Assembly (NCBI GenBank): GCA_035624865.1
Contig: DASPQS010000271.1
Coordinates: 1-20,588 of the forward strand
Source: JASHZA01 sp035624865
GTDB taxonomy: Bacteria > Desulfobacterota > Binatia > Binatales > Binataceae
Length of the DNA: 20,588 bases
Reading direction: 5' to 3'
Shown here in pieces: positions 1 through 6,650 of this stretch. Each line of letters starts with the position of its first letter. Position 1 is the first letter of the stretch. The notes beneath the pieces are model-generated. The model saw nothing but the letters and a program-made list of their open reading frames with translations, was not told the origin of the DNA and did not search any database. The position numbers were made by a program, and so were the translations under genes.

Positions 1-35
1 GTGAACTTCATCGAGGGGGCTAAACTCTTGAGAAG

Positions 36-143
36 CTACTTCTTCTTGGTCTTCTTGGTCGCTTTCTTCTTCATTGTGCTCTTAAGCCTGGGTTTGGATT
101 TCGATTTGGCAGCCGCCTTACCGGGCTTCCTCTTAACTGGCAT
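36..143 (-). CDS. 35-residue Lys-rich basic small protein
   Basis: A short ORF with unusually good expression signals. ATG (143-141) follows a perfect AGGAGG (149-154 on the plus strand) with 5-nt spacing, and a sigma70-like promoter lies about 58 nt upstream. The product reads MPVKRKPGKAAAKSKSKPRL, then a tail made almost entirely of Lys with Ala, Thr, Ser and Met. It has 15 Lys and 2 Arg in 35 residues, no acidic residue and no hydrophobic segment, so a nucleic-acid-binding or disordered cytoplasmic peptide is the best guess. The composition resembles the C-terminal tails of histone H1-like bacterial proteins (HctA or AlgP type), but it is too short to assign a family. It is divergent from the FtsB-like gene. 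Function unknown. The reading frame is well supported by its signals, not by homology. Confidence 0.6.
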   Translation of the reverse strand: MPVKRKPGKAAAKSKSKPRLKSTMKKKATKKTKKK

Positions 144-148
144 ACGCA

Positions 149-154
149 CCTCCT
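149..154 (-). promoter_or_regulatory. Strong Shine-Dalgarno of the Lys-rich small ORF
   Basis: The minus strand reads AGGAGG five nt before ATG. This is the strongest argument that the 35-codon frame is translated. Confidence 0.65.
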
Positions 155-207
155 CTAGGGTCCGCTGCTGTGGGCTGAGCTTGAAAAACTTTTGCCCTTA
201 GTGCCGC

Positions 208-236
208 AGTATAGAAATGCGTTATGTTCGAATCAA
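208..236 (-). promoter_or_regulatory. Sigma70-like promoter for the Lys-rich small ORF
   Basis: On the minus strand TTGATT (236-231) and TATACT (213-208) are separated by exactly 17 nt, in a locally AT-rich stretch within otherwise GC-rich DNA. Transcription would start near 200 and leave a leader of about 58 nt ahead of the ATG at 143. Confidence 0.5.
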
Positions 237-350
237 GACTTTATGCGATTCTGATAGAAAGAAATTTTAAAGTGAGCGAGAAGCAGGTCTTTGCTCGCGT
301 TTCGGAAATTAAAATGGCGTTCATGCATAAGCTCGCTTGAATTCCGCGCG

Positions 351-692
351 ATGCGTCCTTTACGATTCCCGATGGTGACCAGGTTAAGTTTCTATCTGCG
401 CCGTCAGTGGCTCAGCCTCATCCTCACGGCGATCCTCGCTGCGCTAGTGCTCAACTGCGTGTACGGTCCGATGGGTCCGCGCGATCTCATTGCTTTGCGC
501 CACCACCGCCTGCAATTGACCATTGTTCGCGACCAGATGTTCGCGGATCACGGACAACTTAAGCATCGCATAAAGGAACTTCGCTCTGACGACGCTTTTC
601 TTCAGCGCCTTATCCGGCAGGAACTCGGTTACGCTCACGCGGACGACTTTGTCTATCGCTTCCCCGATCACAAGACGGACACGGGTCGCTAG
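351..692 (+). CDS. FtsB/DivIC-like septum formation protein
   Basis: A small bitopic membrane protein of 113 residues from the start used here. A basic N-terminus (about 1-19) is followed by one hydrophobic segment (about 20-39, WLSLILTAILAALVLNCVYG), a heptad-rich helix (about 45-85), and the typical family ending RQELGYAHADDFVYRF. FtsB/DivIC proteins hold FtsL and FtsQ together in the divisome and act at mid-cell, with the coiled coil in the periplasm. The start is uncertain: TTG 291, ATG 351 and ATG 372 are all in frame and none has a convincing Shine-Dalgarno. The short N-terminus usual for the family favours 351 or 372. The stop overlaps that of the convergent CoA-transferase gene. The usual neighbour eno is not in the window. 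Confidence 0.75.
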   Translation: MRPLRFPMVTRLSFYLRRQWLSLILTAILAALVLNCVYGPMGPRDLIALRHHRLQLTIVRDQMFADHGQLKHRIKELRSDDAFLQRLIRQELGYAHADDFVYRFPDHKTDTGR

Positions 693-2023
693 AAAAGCCC
701 TCGTCGAATCAGTCCGTATTCACGCGCTGCTCTCTCCAGGTTTTCGCGAAAGTCCGGGTGAGCCAGAGAAATCAGAGCGCGCGCCCGCTCAGGTACCGAT
801 TTCCCCTTGAGATTCGCAATCCCGTACTCTGTAACGACGTACATCACGTCCGTACGCGGCGTGGTAACGATATTCGAATCTGCTATACGCGCCACGATGC
901 GGCTTTCATGGCGTCCTGCACGTTCATAAGTCGAGGACAGGCACAAAAAAGCCTTACCGCCGCGCGAAGCATACGCCCCGCGCATGAACTGCAACTGTCC
1001 GCCGGTACCGCTGATCTGGCGCAGACCAGCGGACTCGGCGCAGGCCTGTCCGGTCAGATCGATTTGCGCCGCGTTGCAGATAGCGACCACGTTGTCGTTC
1101 TGCATGATCCGATGCGGCAGATTCGTGTAGTCAACGGGACCGGCGAAGCAAGCTGGATTATGGTCTAGAAACCGGTAAAGGGAGCTCGATCCAGCGGCGA
1201 AACAGTAGGTCATCTTGAAGCGATCGAGGGCCTTGTGCGTGCCAGTTACTTTCCCTGCTTCATAAAGACTCACCAGCGAATCAACGAACATCTCGGTATG
1301 CACGCCAAGGTCCTTGACAGGAGACTCGGCCAACAATTCGCACACCGCATTGGGCATCGCACCAATGCCAATTTGCAGACACGACCGGTCTTCGATTTCG
1401 TCGGCGATAAGCTGCGCGATCTTACGTTCGATCGGCCCGGCGGGTGCATTCTTGAGCTCGGGCATCGATCCGTTTTCTGCGTCAACCACGTGATCGACTT
1501 CGTCGATATGGATCCCGTTTTCGACGCCGTACACGTAGGGCATGCTCGCATCGGCTTCGACGATCACGGTGCGTGCCTTCTCGGTGAGCGCCTTGTGATA
1601 GGTCACCGACCCGCCAAAATTGAAGAATCCGTGCGAATCCATCGGCGCGGTCTTGAGCACCGCAACATCCACATCGACGAAGCGGCGATAATAGTCGGGC
1701 GCCTCACCGAAGTTCATCGGGATGTGATGGCAGCGACCGCGGTCGTGCATCCTGCGTTCCAGTCCCGAAAAGTACCAGGACAAGTATTCGATATGCTCTG
1801 CCGCCGGATCGGCTTCGACCGCAGCGCGCGGCCTCAGTGCCAGACACCCGCGCAGAGCGACGCCGCTAAGCTGCTTGATTCGCGCGGCGAGTGCCTGATC
1901 AAACAGGTCCGGCTGCCCCACGCCAAAGCCGTAGTCAACCCAATCGCCCGACTTTACCAGTGCCGCGGCCTGCTCCGCCGACACGGTCTTGCGTTTGAGG
2001 TCTGAAGCGAACGAAGATGTCAT
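689..2023 (-). CDS. Acetyl-CoA hydrolase/transferase family CoA-transferase
   Basis: A 444-residue protein of the acetyl-CoA hydrolase/4-hydroxybutyrate CoA-transferase family, a usual length for this group. Members move CoA between acyl-CoA and a free acid such as acetate through a glutamyl-CoA thioester. The LGVHTEM segment places the catalytic Glu at residue 244. Further family marks are IGIGAMPNAV near 218-227, GTGGQLQFMRGA near 339-350 and VTEYGIANLKGKS near the C-terminus. ATG 2023 has GAGG five nt upstream. The physiological acyl donor (acetyl, butyryl, 4-hydroxybutyryl or propionyl) cannot be told from the sequence. The gene stands alone, divergent from the MFS gene with about 120 bp between their starts. 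Confidence 0.88.
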   Translation of the reverse strand: MTSSFASDLKRKTVSAEQAAALVKSGDWVDYGFGVGQPDLFDQALAARIKQLSGVALRGCLALRPRAAVEADPAAEHIEYLSWYFSGLERRMHDRGRCHHIPMNFGEAPDYYRRFVDVDVAVLKTAPMDSHGFFNFGGSVTYHKALTEKARTVIVEADASMPYVYGVENGIHIDEVDHVVDAENGSMPELKNAPAGPIERKIAQLIADEIEDRSCLQIGIGAMPNAVCELLAESPVKDLGVHTEMFVDSLVSLYEAGKVTGTHKALDRFKMTYCFAAGSSSLYRFLDHNPACFAGPVDYTNLPHRIMQNDNVVAICNAAQIDLTGQACAESAGLRQISGTGGQLQFMRGAYASRGGKAFLCLSSTYERAGRHESRIVARIADSNIVTTPRTDVMYVVTEYGIANLKGKSVPERARALISLAHPDFRENLERAAREYGLIRRGLF

Positions 2024-2142
2024 CCTCGGTCTCCCGCTTGAAATGCAACCCGCACAGGCTTGTGCGCGATTCGCAACTACCGCCCGCCATCGCTTGACTG
2101 CGACGCTTGCATAAGATTTGTTTCATCGCGCGATTCGAATCA

Positions 2143-3378
2143 ATGCCGAGCGTGAAATCCCTCGAACAGGCGCCGTCAAACAAACCGCAACGCGCGCCTC
2201 TATTTGTGCTTTTTCTCACAGTCTTTGTCGACCTGCTGGGATTCGGCATCGTTATCCCTTTTCTTCCGATCTACGCGCAGCGACTCAATGTCGGTGCGGC
2301 AAGCGTCGGGCTCATCTTGTCCGCATACTCGTTGATGCAGTTTGTGTGTGCGCCGATCCTTGGCCGTATTTCGGACCGGGTCGGTCGCCGCCCTGTCATT
2401 ATGCTCGGCCTACTAGGGTCATCGCTCAGCTACGTGATCTACGGGTTCGCGGACTCTTTCTCAGGCCTGCTGGTGTCGCGTGCGGTCCACGGCGCATGCG
2501 CGGCGACAATCTCGACCGCTATGGCCTACGTGGCCGACACTACCGGGGAGACCGAACGCGCGCACGGGATGGGAATGATCGGCGCCGCGTTTGGCCTGGG
2601 GTTCGTGCTCGGCCCGGCCCTTGGCGGACTCCTTGGTCATTCTAGTTTACGGACCCCGGTTTTCGCAGCGGCTGCACTGACGTTCGCAAATTTGATCTTT
2701 GCGGCGATGGCGCTACCCGAATCGCATCCGATTAGCACACGTAGCCATCTGCAATGGAGCGGTTTGCTCAAGCCCGCCTCGATCCTGCCTTATCAGTTGA
2801 CGCGTCATCGCCTGTCGCCACTGTTCTGGGTCGCATTTCTCGGAACCTTTGCGATGGCCGGGTTCGAGACCACGTTTGCGCTGATGGCGCGGCAGCTTCA
2901 TGGGTACGGCGCTTACGGCGTTGGTGGTTTGCTTGCGTTCGCCGGAATCGTCCAGGCCTTCACGCAAGGCTACCTCATCCGCAAATGCGTCCCTCGCTCG
3001 GGTGAACTCAATCTCATCCGCGGCGGTTTGATCGCATTCGCGTTTGGCATGGCACCGATGGCCAGTTTCGTGTCGCCCGTGATGCTGCTCGTGACTCTCG
3101 CGTTGCTCTCACTTGGCTACGGGTTTGTCAGTCCTTCTGTCGCAAGCCTGATTTCCAAATGCAGCGAGGGACATCAGCAGGGGGAGGTGCTCGGGCTCAA
3201 TCAATCCGCGCTCGCGCTCGCCCGCATCTGCGGTCCAATCGCGGGCGGGGTCGTCTATCAGCGTCTCGGAGCGCCTGCGGCTTATTTCGGCGGCGGACTC
3301 GTCGCGATCATTGCTCTGCTGCCGACACTTGGCATCGAGCCGGCGCCTGAAGCGCCAAAGGGGAGACCATCACGTTAA
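2143..3378 (+). CDS. MFS transporter, DHA1/TetA-like
   Basis: A polytopic inner-membrane transporter of 411 residues with about 12 hydrophobic segments. The first helix reads TVFVDLLGFGIVIPFLPIYA, as in TetA-like proton antiporters with a membrane Asp. MFS motif A follows (GRISDRVGRRP, about residues 74-84), and a motif C-like helix GAAFGLGFVLGPALGG marks the antiporter (drug:H+) class. A second, weaker cytoplasmic loop motif lies in the C-terminal half. The substrate is unknown; efflux of small organic molecules is the family norm. ATG 2143 is preferred over an upstream in-frame TTG at 2107, which would add a 12-residue tail untypical of the family. The 3' end overlaps the start of the next gene, suggesting co-translation. 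Confidence 0.88.
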   Translation: MPSVKSLEQAPSNKPQRAPLFVLFLTVFVDLLGFGIVIPFLPIYAQRLNVGAASVGLILSAYSLMQFVCAPILGRISDRVGRRPVIMLGLLGSSLSYVIYGFADSFSGLLVSRAVHGACAATISTAMAYVADTTGETERAHGMGMIGAAFGLGFVLGPALGGLLGHSSLRTPVFAAAALTFANLIFAAMALPESHPISTRSHLQWSGLLKPASILPYQLTRHRLSPLFWVAFLGTFAMAGFETTFALMARQLHGYGAYGVGGLLAFAGIVQAFTQGYLIRKCVPRSGELNLIRGGLIAFAFGMAPMASFVSPVMLLVTLALLSLGYGFVSPSVASLISKCSEGHQQGEVLGLNQSALALARICGPIAGGVVYQRLGAPAAYFGGGLVAIIALLPTLGIEPAPEAPKGRPSR

Positions 3379-3791
3379 GCCTGGTACTTGTCCTTCACAT
3401 CTTTGGTGTAATCACTTGGCTCGGAAGTCTTCTGCTCATCACCTCGCTGATGACGCTGGTACCGGACGAGGTGGGTGCCGCAAGAGAGCGCATGATTTTC
3501 GCCGCGCGGCGCCTGTTTCTTCTTAGCGCCAACGTCGGGGCGGCTGTCGCAATTATCTTTGGCCTATTCGAGTTGATTGCCCGGCCAGGCCTGCTCCAGG
3601 CAGGCTGGATGCATGTGAAAATTCTGCTCGTGCTCGTACTGCTCGCGATCCATGTCAGGCTCTTCATGCGCATCAACGCGGCCGAGAACGACCCAGGCGC
3701 GGCCACGCGCCGGGAGTTTTCGATTCTTCACGGAATCGTCAGCCTGATCCTGCTGGCGATTCTCTACTTGGTCATTGCCCGGCCCTTTTGA
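3369..3791 (+). CDS. HemJ/CopD-like membrane protein with non-AUG start
   Basis: A four-helix membrane protein resembling HemJ (UPF0093, heme-linked protoporphyrinogen oxidase) and CopD-type proteins. The segment LVLHIFGVITWLGSLLL is the characteristic first helix, with its His at residue 10. A later GWMHVKILLVLVLLAIH segment carries His 82, Lys 84 and His 95. The first in-frame ATG (3450) would delete that first helix, so translation very likely starts upstream. No ATG, GTG or TTG is available there. GGGGAG (3360-3365) precedes ATC 3369 and ACG 3372 with 3- and 6-nt spacing. Starting at 3369 gives 140 residues, near the family length, and a 10-nt overlap with the MFS gene. The exact role (heme synthesis or another heme-binding function) is not proven. 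Confidence 0.65.
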   Translation: MTLSLVLVLHIFGVITWLGSLLLITSLMTLVPDEVGAARERMIFAARRLFLLSANVGAAVAIIFGLFELIARPGLLQAGWMHVKILLVLVLLAIHVRLFMRINAAENDPGAATRREFSILHGIVSLILLAILYLVIARPF

Positions 3792-3804
3792 ACTGCGGCA
3801 CTGA

Positions 3805-3824
3805 CCCCATGCTCGAGCAGGGGG
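3805..3824. terminator. Hairpin between convergent genes
   Basis: CCCC-A-TGCTCGAGCA-G-GGGG is an inverted repeat with a palindromic core and one mismatch. It lies 14 bp after the HemJ-like stop and 26 bp before the aminotransferase stop on the other strand. It could slow transcription from both sides. No U-run follows on either strand, so canonical intrinsic termination is doubtful. Confidence 0.3.
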
Positions 3825-3849
3825 ACCAAGCGCCCGATTCCGACAGGAT

Positions 3850-5034
3850 CTACGCGCCATTGTAGGCGCGATCGGCTGCGACGAGCGCCGCGCCGCGCGC
3901 CATTTCCACCCCCATTGCGGTCAGGATCGTCTCGAGCGCGTTCAGAACCAGCATCACGTTCTCGCGTCGCGATGATTCCCCCATCAGCCCGATCCGCCAC
4001 ACCTTGCCCTTGAACGCTCCGAGACCGGCGCCAACCTCGATATTGAAGATGCGCAGCAGTTCGCTTCGCACTTTGGCGTCATCGATCCCGTTGGGCACTC
4101 GCACCGCCGTCAGTTGCGGCAGCCGATACCCCTCCTGTGCGCCGAGTTCGAGGCCCATCGCAACGAGTCCGGCCTTGAGCGCGCGCGAGTTGGCTTGATG
4201 ACGCTGGAAACGCGCCTCCAGCCCTTCTTCGTTGATAATCCGCAGCGCCTCGTAAAGCGCGTAGTTCATCGTGATCGGCGCAGTATGGTGATAAAGGCGC
4301 TCAGCGCCCCAATAACGCTCGATCATCGCAAGATCGAAATACCACGAGCGGCACTTTTGCCGTCGATTCCGCACGGCCTGCCTCGCACGCTCGCTGAACG
4401 TAATAGGCGCTAGCCCCGGCGGCGCCCCGATTCCCTTCTGCGTACAACTGTAGCAGGCGTCAACCTGCCAGCGGTCGATCTCGACCGGTACGCATCCGAG
4501 CGACGTCACCGCGTCCATGACCATGAGCGCGCCGTAACGATGCGCCATCGCGCCCAGTTCCTCCACGGGCTGATAAGCGCCGGTCGACGTTTCTGCGTGG
4601 ACGACCGCGAGCAGCTTGGGTTTGCTGGCCGCCTTGAGTGCCGCCTCGAGGCGTTCGGGCTCGACGATGCGGCCCCATTCGGATTCCACACGATGCACCC
4701 GTGCGCCAAGCCGCCCGACCGCGTCGCAGACCCGCTCGCCGAAGACGCCGTTGACGCCAACCACCACTTCGTCGCCGTCCTCGACCAGGTTGGTAATCGC
4801 GGTCTCCATCCCGGCTGATCCCGTGCCCGAAACCGGAAAAGTAATCTCGTTCTCCGTCTGGAAAACCAACCGCAGGAGCTTCTTGATGTCCTCCATCACG
4901 CGCACGAAATCGGGATCGAGATGCCCCACCACGGGCGACAGCATCGCCTTCATCACGCGCGGGTGGATATTGGACGGACCCGGCCCCAACAGAACACGAG
5001 CCGCCGGCTGTAACTCTGGAAACGAAATCGCCAA
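3850..5034 (-). CDS. Alanine/serine-glyoxylate aminotransferase (class V)
   Basis: A 394-residue PLP enzyme of fold type I, class V, closest by eye to alanine-glyoxylate and serine-glyoxylate aminotransferases. LLGPGPSNIHPRV near the N-terminus forms the substrate pocket typical of the group. SGTGSAGMETA (about 69-79) binds the PLP phosphate, Asp 174 (MDAVTSLG) contacts the pyridine nitrogen, and SCTQKGIGAPPG carries the Schiff-base Lys 200. It would convert glyoxylate to glycine using alanine or serine. The start is TTG 5034, preceded by GAGGGG with 7-nt spacing. It is divergent from glcDEF, whose enzyme produces glyoxylate, which supports this substrate. The preferred amino donor cannot be fixed from sequence. 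Related purine-catabolic members of the family are a less likely alternative. Confidence 0.85.
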   Translation of the reverse strand: MAISFPELQPAARVLLGPGPSNIHPRVMKAMLSPVVGHLDPDFVRVMEDIKKLLRLVFQTENEITFPVSGTGSAGMETAITNLVEDGDEVVVGVNGVFGERVCDAVGRLGARVHRVESEWGRIVEPERLEAALKAASKPKLLAVVHAETSTGAYQPVEELGAMAHRYGALMVMDAVTSLGCVPVEIDRWQVDACYSCTQKGIGAPPGLAPITFSERARQAVRNRRQKCRSWYFDLAMIERYWGAERLYHHTAPITMNYALYEALRIINEEGLEARFQRHQANSRALKAGLVAMGLELGAQEGYRLPQLTAVRVPNGIDDAKVRSELLRIFNIEVGAGLGAFKGKVWRIGLMGESSRRENVMLVLNALETILTAMGVEMARGAALVAADRAYNGA

Positions 5035-5105
5035 ATTAAAACCCCTCTTCCCGCGGGCTGCACCGTTTGTTGCGCACGCGTTCGGCGGATTGGCCGCCGC
5101 CGCGT

Positions 5106-5134
5106 ATTATTAACCGGCGGGACGCTGACGGCAA
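5106..5134 (-). promoter_or_regulatory. Candidate promoter of the aminotransferase gene
   Basis: On the minus strand TTGCCG (5134-5129) and AATAAT (5111-5106) are 17 nt apart, matching four and five of six consensus positions. Initiation near 5099 would give a leader of about 65 nt before TTG 5034. Confidence 0.4.
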
Positions 5135-5165
5135 AGCGCGCTTTTCCCGGATCCGCTCTTTTGCA

Positions 5166-5174
5166 TGCTATAGT
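5166..5174 (+). promoter_or_regulatory. Candidate extended -10 of glcDEF
   Basis: TGCTATAGT matches the extended -10 pattern TGnTATAAT with one mismatch. It ends 7 nt before the glcD ATG (5182), so transcription would begin at or next to the start codon and the mRNA would be leaderless. No good -35 lies 17 bp upstream. No clear Shine-Dalgarno precedes the ATG, which agrees with this reading. Confidence 0.35.
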
Positions 5175-5181
5175 TCCCAGG

Positions 5182-6630
5182 ATGGAGTCCCATGCGCACA
5201 AATCGCTGGATTCGCGCGTGCTTGGCGAATTGCGCGCAATTCTCGGCGACGACGGCATTATCTCCCGCGCAACCGAGCTCAAAGTCTACGAATGCGACGG
5301 CTGGACAATCGAGAAGAACGCCCCCGAAGTGCTGCTGCGCCCGCGTACGACTGCGGAAATCAGCGACATTCTGAAACTGCTCAACCGCCATGGCGTGGCT
5401 TTCGTCCCGCGCGGCGCCGGCACCGGTCTTTCCGGGGGATGCCTGCCGGCCGGGGCGCCCGTAATGATCTGTACGTCGCGGATGAACCGCATTCTCGCGA
5501 TCGACACCGCCAATCGCCGCGTCGAGGTCGAAAGCGGCGTCGTTAATCTCAACGTCAGCAATGCAGTCAAAGCGCATGGCCTTTTTTACGCGCCAGACCC
5601 CTCCTCCCAGGTCGCTTGCACCATCGGCGGCAACATCGCGGAGAATTCCGGCGGACCGCACACGCTCAAGTATGGCGTCACCACCAACCATGTGCTCGGC
5701 CTCGAGATCGTGTTGCCGGACGGCACGATCGCTGAGCTCGGCGGTCCCGCCGAGGAACGATGTGGCTACGACCTCGTCGGCGCGATTGTCGGTGCCGAGG
5801 GTACCGCGGGCATTGTCACTCGCGCGACACTGAGGCTGGTGCGCGAACCCGAAGCTCATCGCACCATGCTCGCGATTTTCACCGACGTCGACGACGCAAC
5901 ACGCGCCGTTTCGGCGATAATCGCTGCCGGGATTATTCCGGGCGCGATCGAAATGATGGACCAACTCGTCATCCGCGCGGTCGAGGCCGCGTTCCACGCA
6001 GGCTTTCCCGAAGATGCGGGCGCGGTCCTGATTGTGGAACTCGATGGGCTCGCCGCCGCGATGGATGAACACGCGCGGCGAGTCACTGAACTGGTACGGG
6101 CCGCCGGGGCTCGCGAAGTCCGCCTCGCACGCGACGAAAACGAGCGCGCAACTCTGTGGAAGGCGCGCAAGCGCGCCTTCGGCGCCGCCGGCCGTCTCGC
6201 CCCCAACTACGCGACCCAGGATGGCGTTGTCCCGCGGACTCGCCTCCCTGATATTCTGCGCGCGATTTCCGCGATTAGCCGCCGCCACAACTTGCAGATC
6301 GGCAACGTCTTTCACGCCGGTGACGGCAACATCCATCCCATCGTGCTTTACGACGAACGCGACCCTTCGCAGGTGCGCCGCGCGATCGATGCTGGCCGCG
6401 AGATCCTCATGGCTTGCGTCGAAATGGGTGGCAGTCTGACCGGCGAGCATGGAATTGGCGCGGAGAAAATGGCCGAGATGCCGCTTATTTTCTCGCCCGA
6501 CGACCTGCTCGTGATGAGCGAGTTGCGCCGCGTATTCGATCCCGGCGAGCGGTCCAATCCCAACAAAGTCATCCCTCGTCCGGGCGGATGCGTCGAAGTC
6601 GCGATGCCGCGTCGCCAGGCTGCGCTCTGA
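5182..6630 (+). CDS. glcD: Glycolate oxidase FAD subunit GlcD
   Basis: A 482-residue FAD-linked oxidase, the catalytic subunit of the GlcDEF glycolate oxidase at the cytoplasmic membrane, which oxidises glycolate to glyoxylate. The FAD_binding_4 (VAO/PCMH) domain has PRGAGTGLSGG (about 76-86) and IGGNIAENSGGPHTLKYG (about 148-165). The C-terminal cap domain has FHAGDGNIHP (about 377-386), with metal/substrate His residues, and GSLTGEHGIG (about 417-426). The start is ATG 5182; an in-frame TTG at 5161 would add seven residues. There is no Shine-Dalgarno, and a candidate extended -10 lies directly upstream. glcE begins 20 nt after the stop. D-lactate dehydrogenases share this architecture, but the complete D-E-F set favours glycolate. 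Confidence 0.93.
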   Translation: MESHAHKSLDSRVLGELRAILGDDGIISRATELKVYECDGWTIEKNAPEVLLRPRTTAEISDILKLLNRHGVAFVPRGAGTGLSGGCLPAGAPVMICTSRMNRILAIDTANRRVEVESGVVNLNVSNAVKAHGLFYAPDPSSQVACTIGGNIAENSGGPHTLKYGVTTNHVLGLEIVLPDGTIAELGGPAEERCGYDLVGAIVGAEGTAGIVTRATLRLVREPEAHRTMLAIFTDVDDATRAVSAIIAAGIIPGAIEMMDQLVIRAVEAAFHAGFPEDAGAVLIVELDGLAAAMDEHARRVTELVRAAGAREVRLARDENERATLWKARKRAFGAAGRLAPNYATQDGVVPRTRLPDILRAISAISRRHNLQIGNVFHAGDGNIHPIVLYDERDPSQVRRAIDAGREILMACVEMGGSLTGEHGIGAEKMAEMPLIFSPDDLLVMSELRRVFDPGERSNPNKVIPRPGGCVEVAMPRRQAAL

Positions 6631-6650
6631 AAGAGTGCACGCGTGCGCTT

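Noticed and set aside
1..201. Plus-strand frame with a hydrophobic Phe/Leu-rich N-terminus
   Set aside because: It is the antisense of the Lys-rich ORF (Lys codons read backwards as Phe/Leu), with no start signals of its own at the window edge.
1235..2005. Plus-strand open frame of 256 codons opposite the CoA-transferase
   Set aside because: No family features; the minus-strand frame has a full set of CoA-transferase motifs.
2094..2117. TTGACT and TAAGAT as a promoter for the MFS gene
   Set aside because: The spacer is only 12 bp and no alternative -10 fits 16-18 bp.
5110..6450. Long open frame of 446 codons on the minus strand across glcD
   Set aside because: It lies wholly opposite a clearly recognised gene, its product has no family features, and such mirror frames are common in GC-rich DNA.
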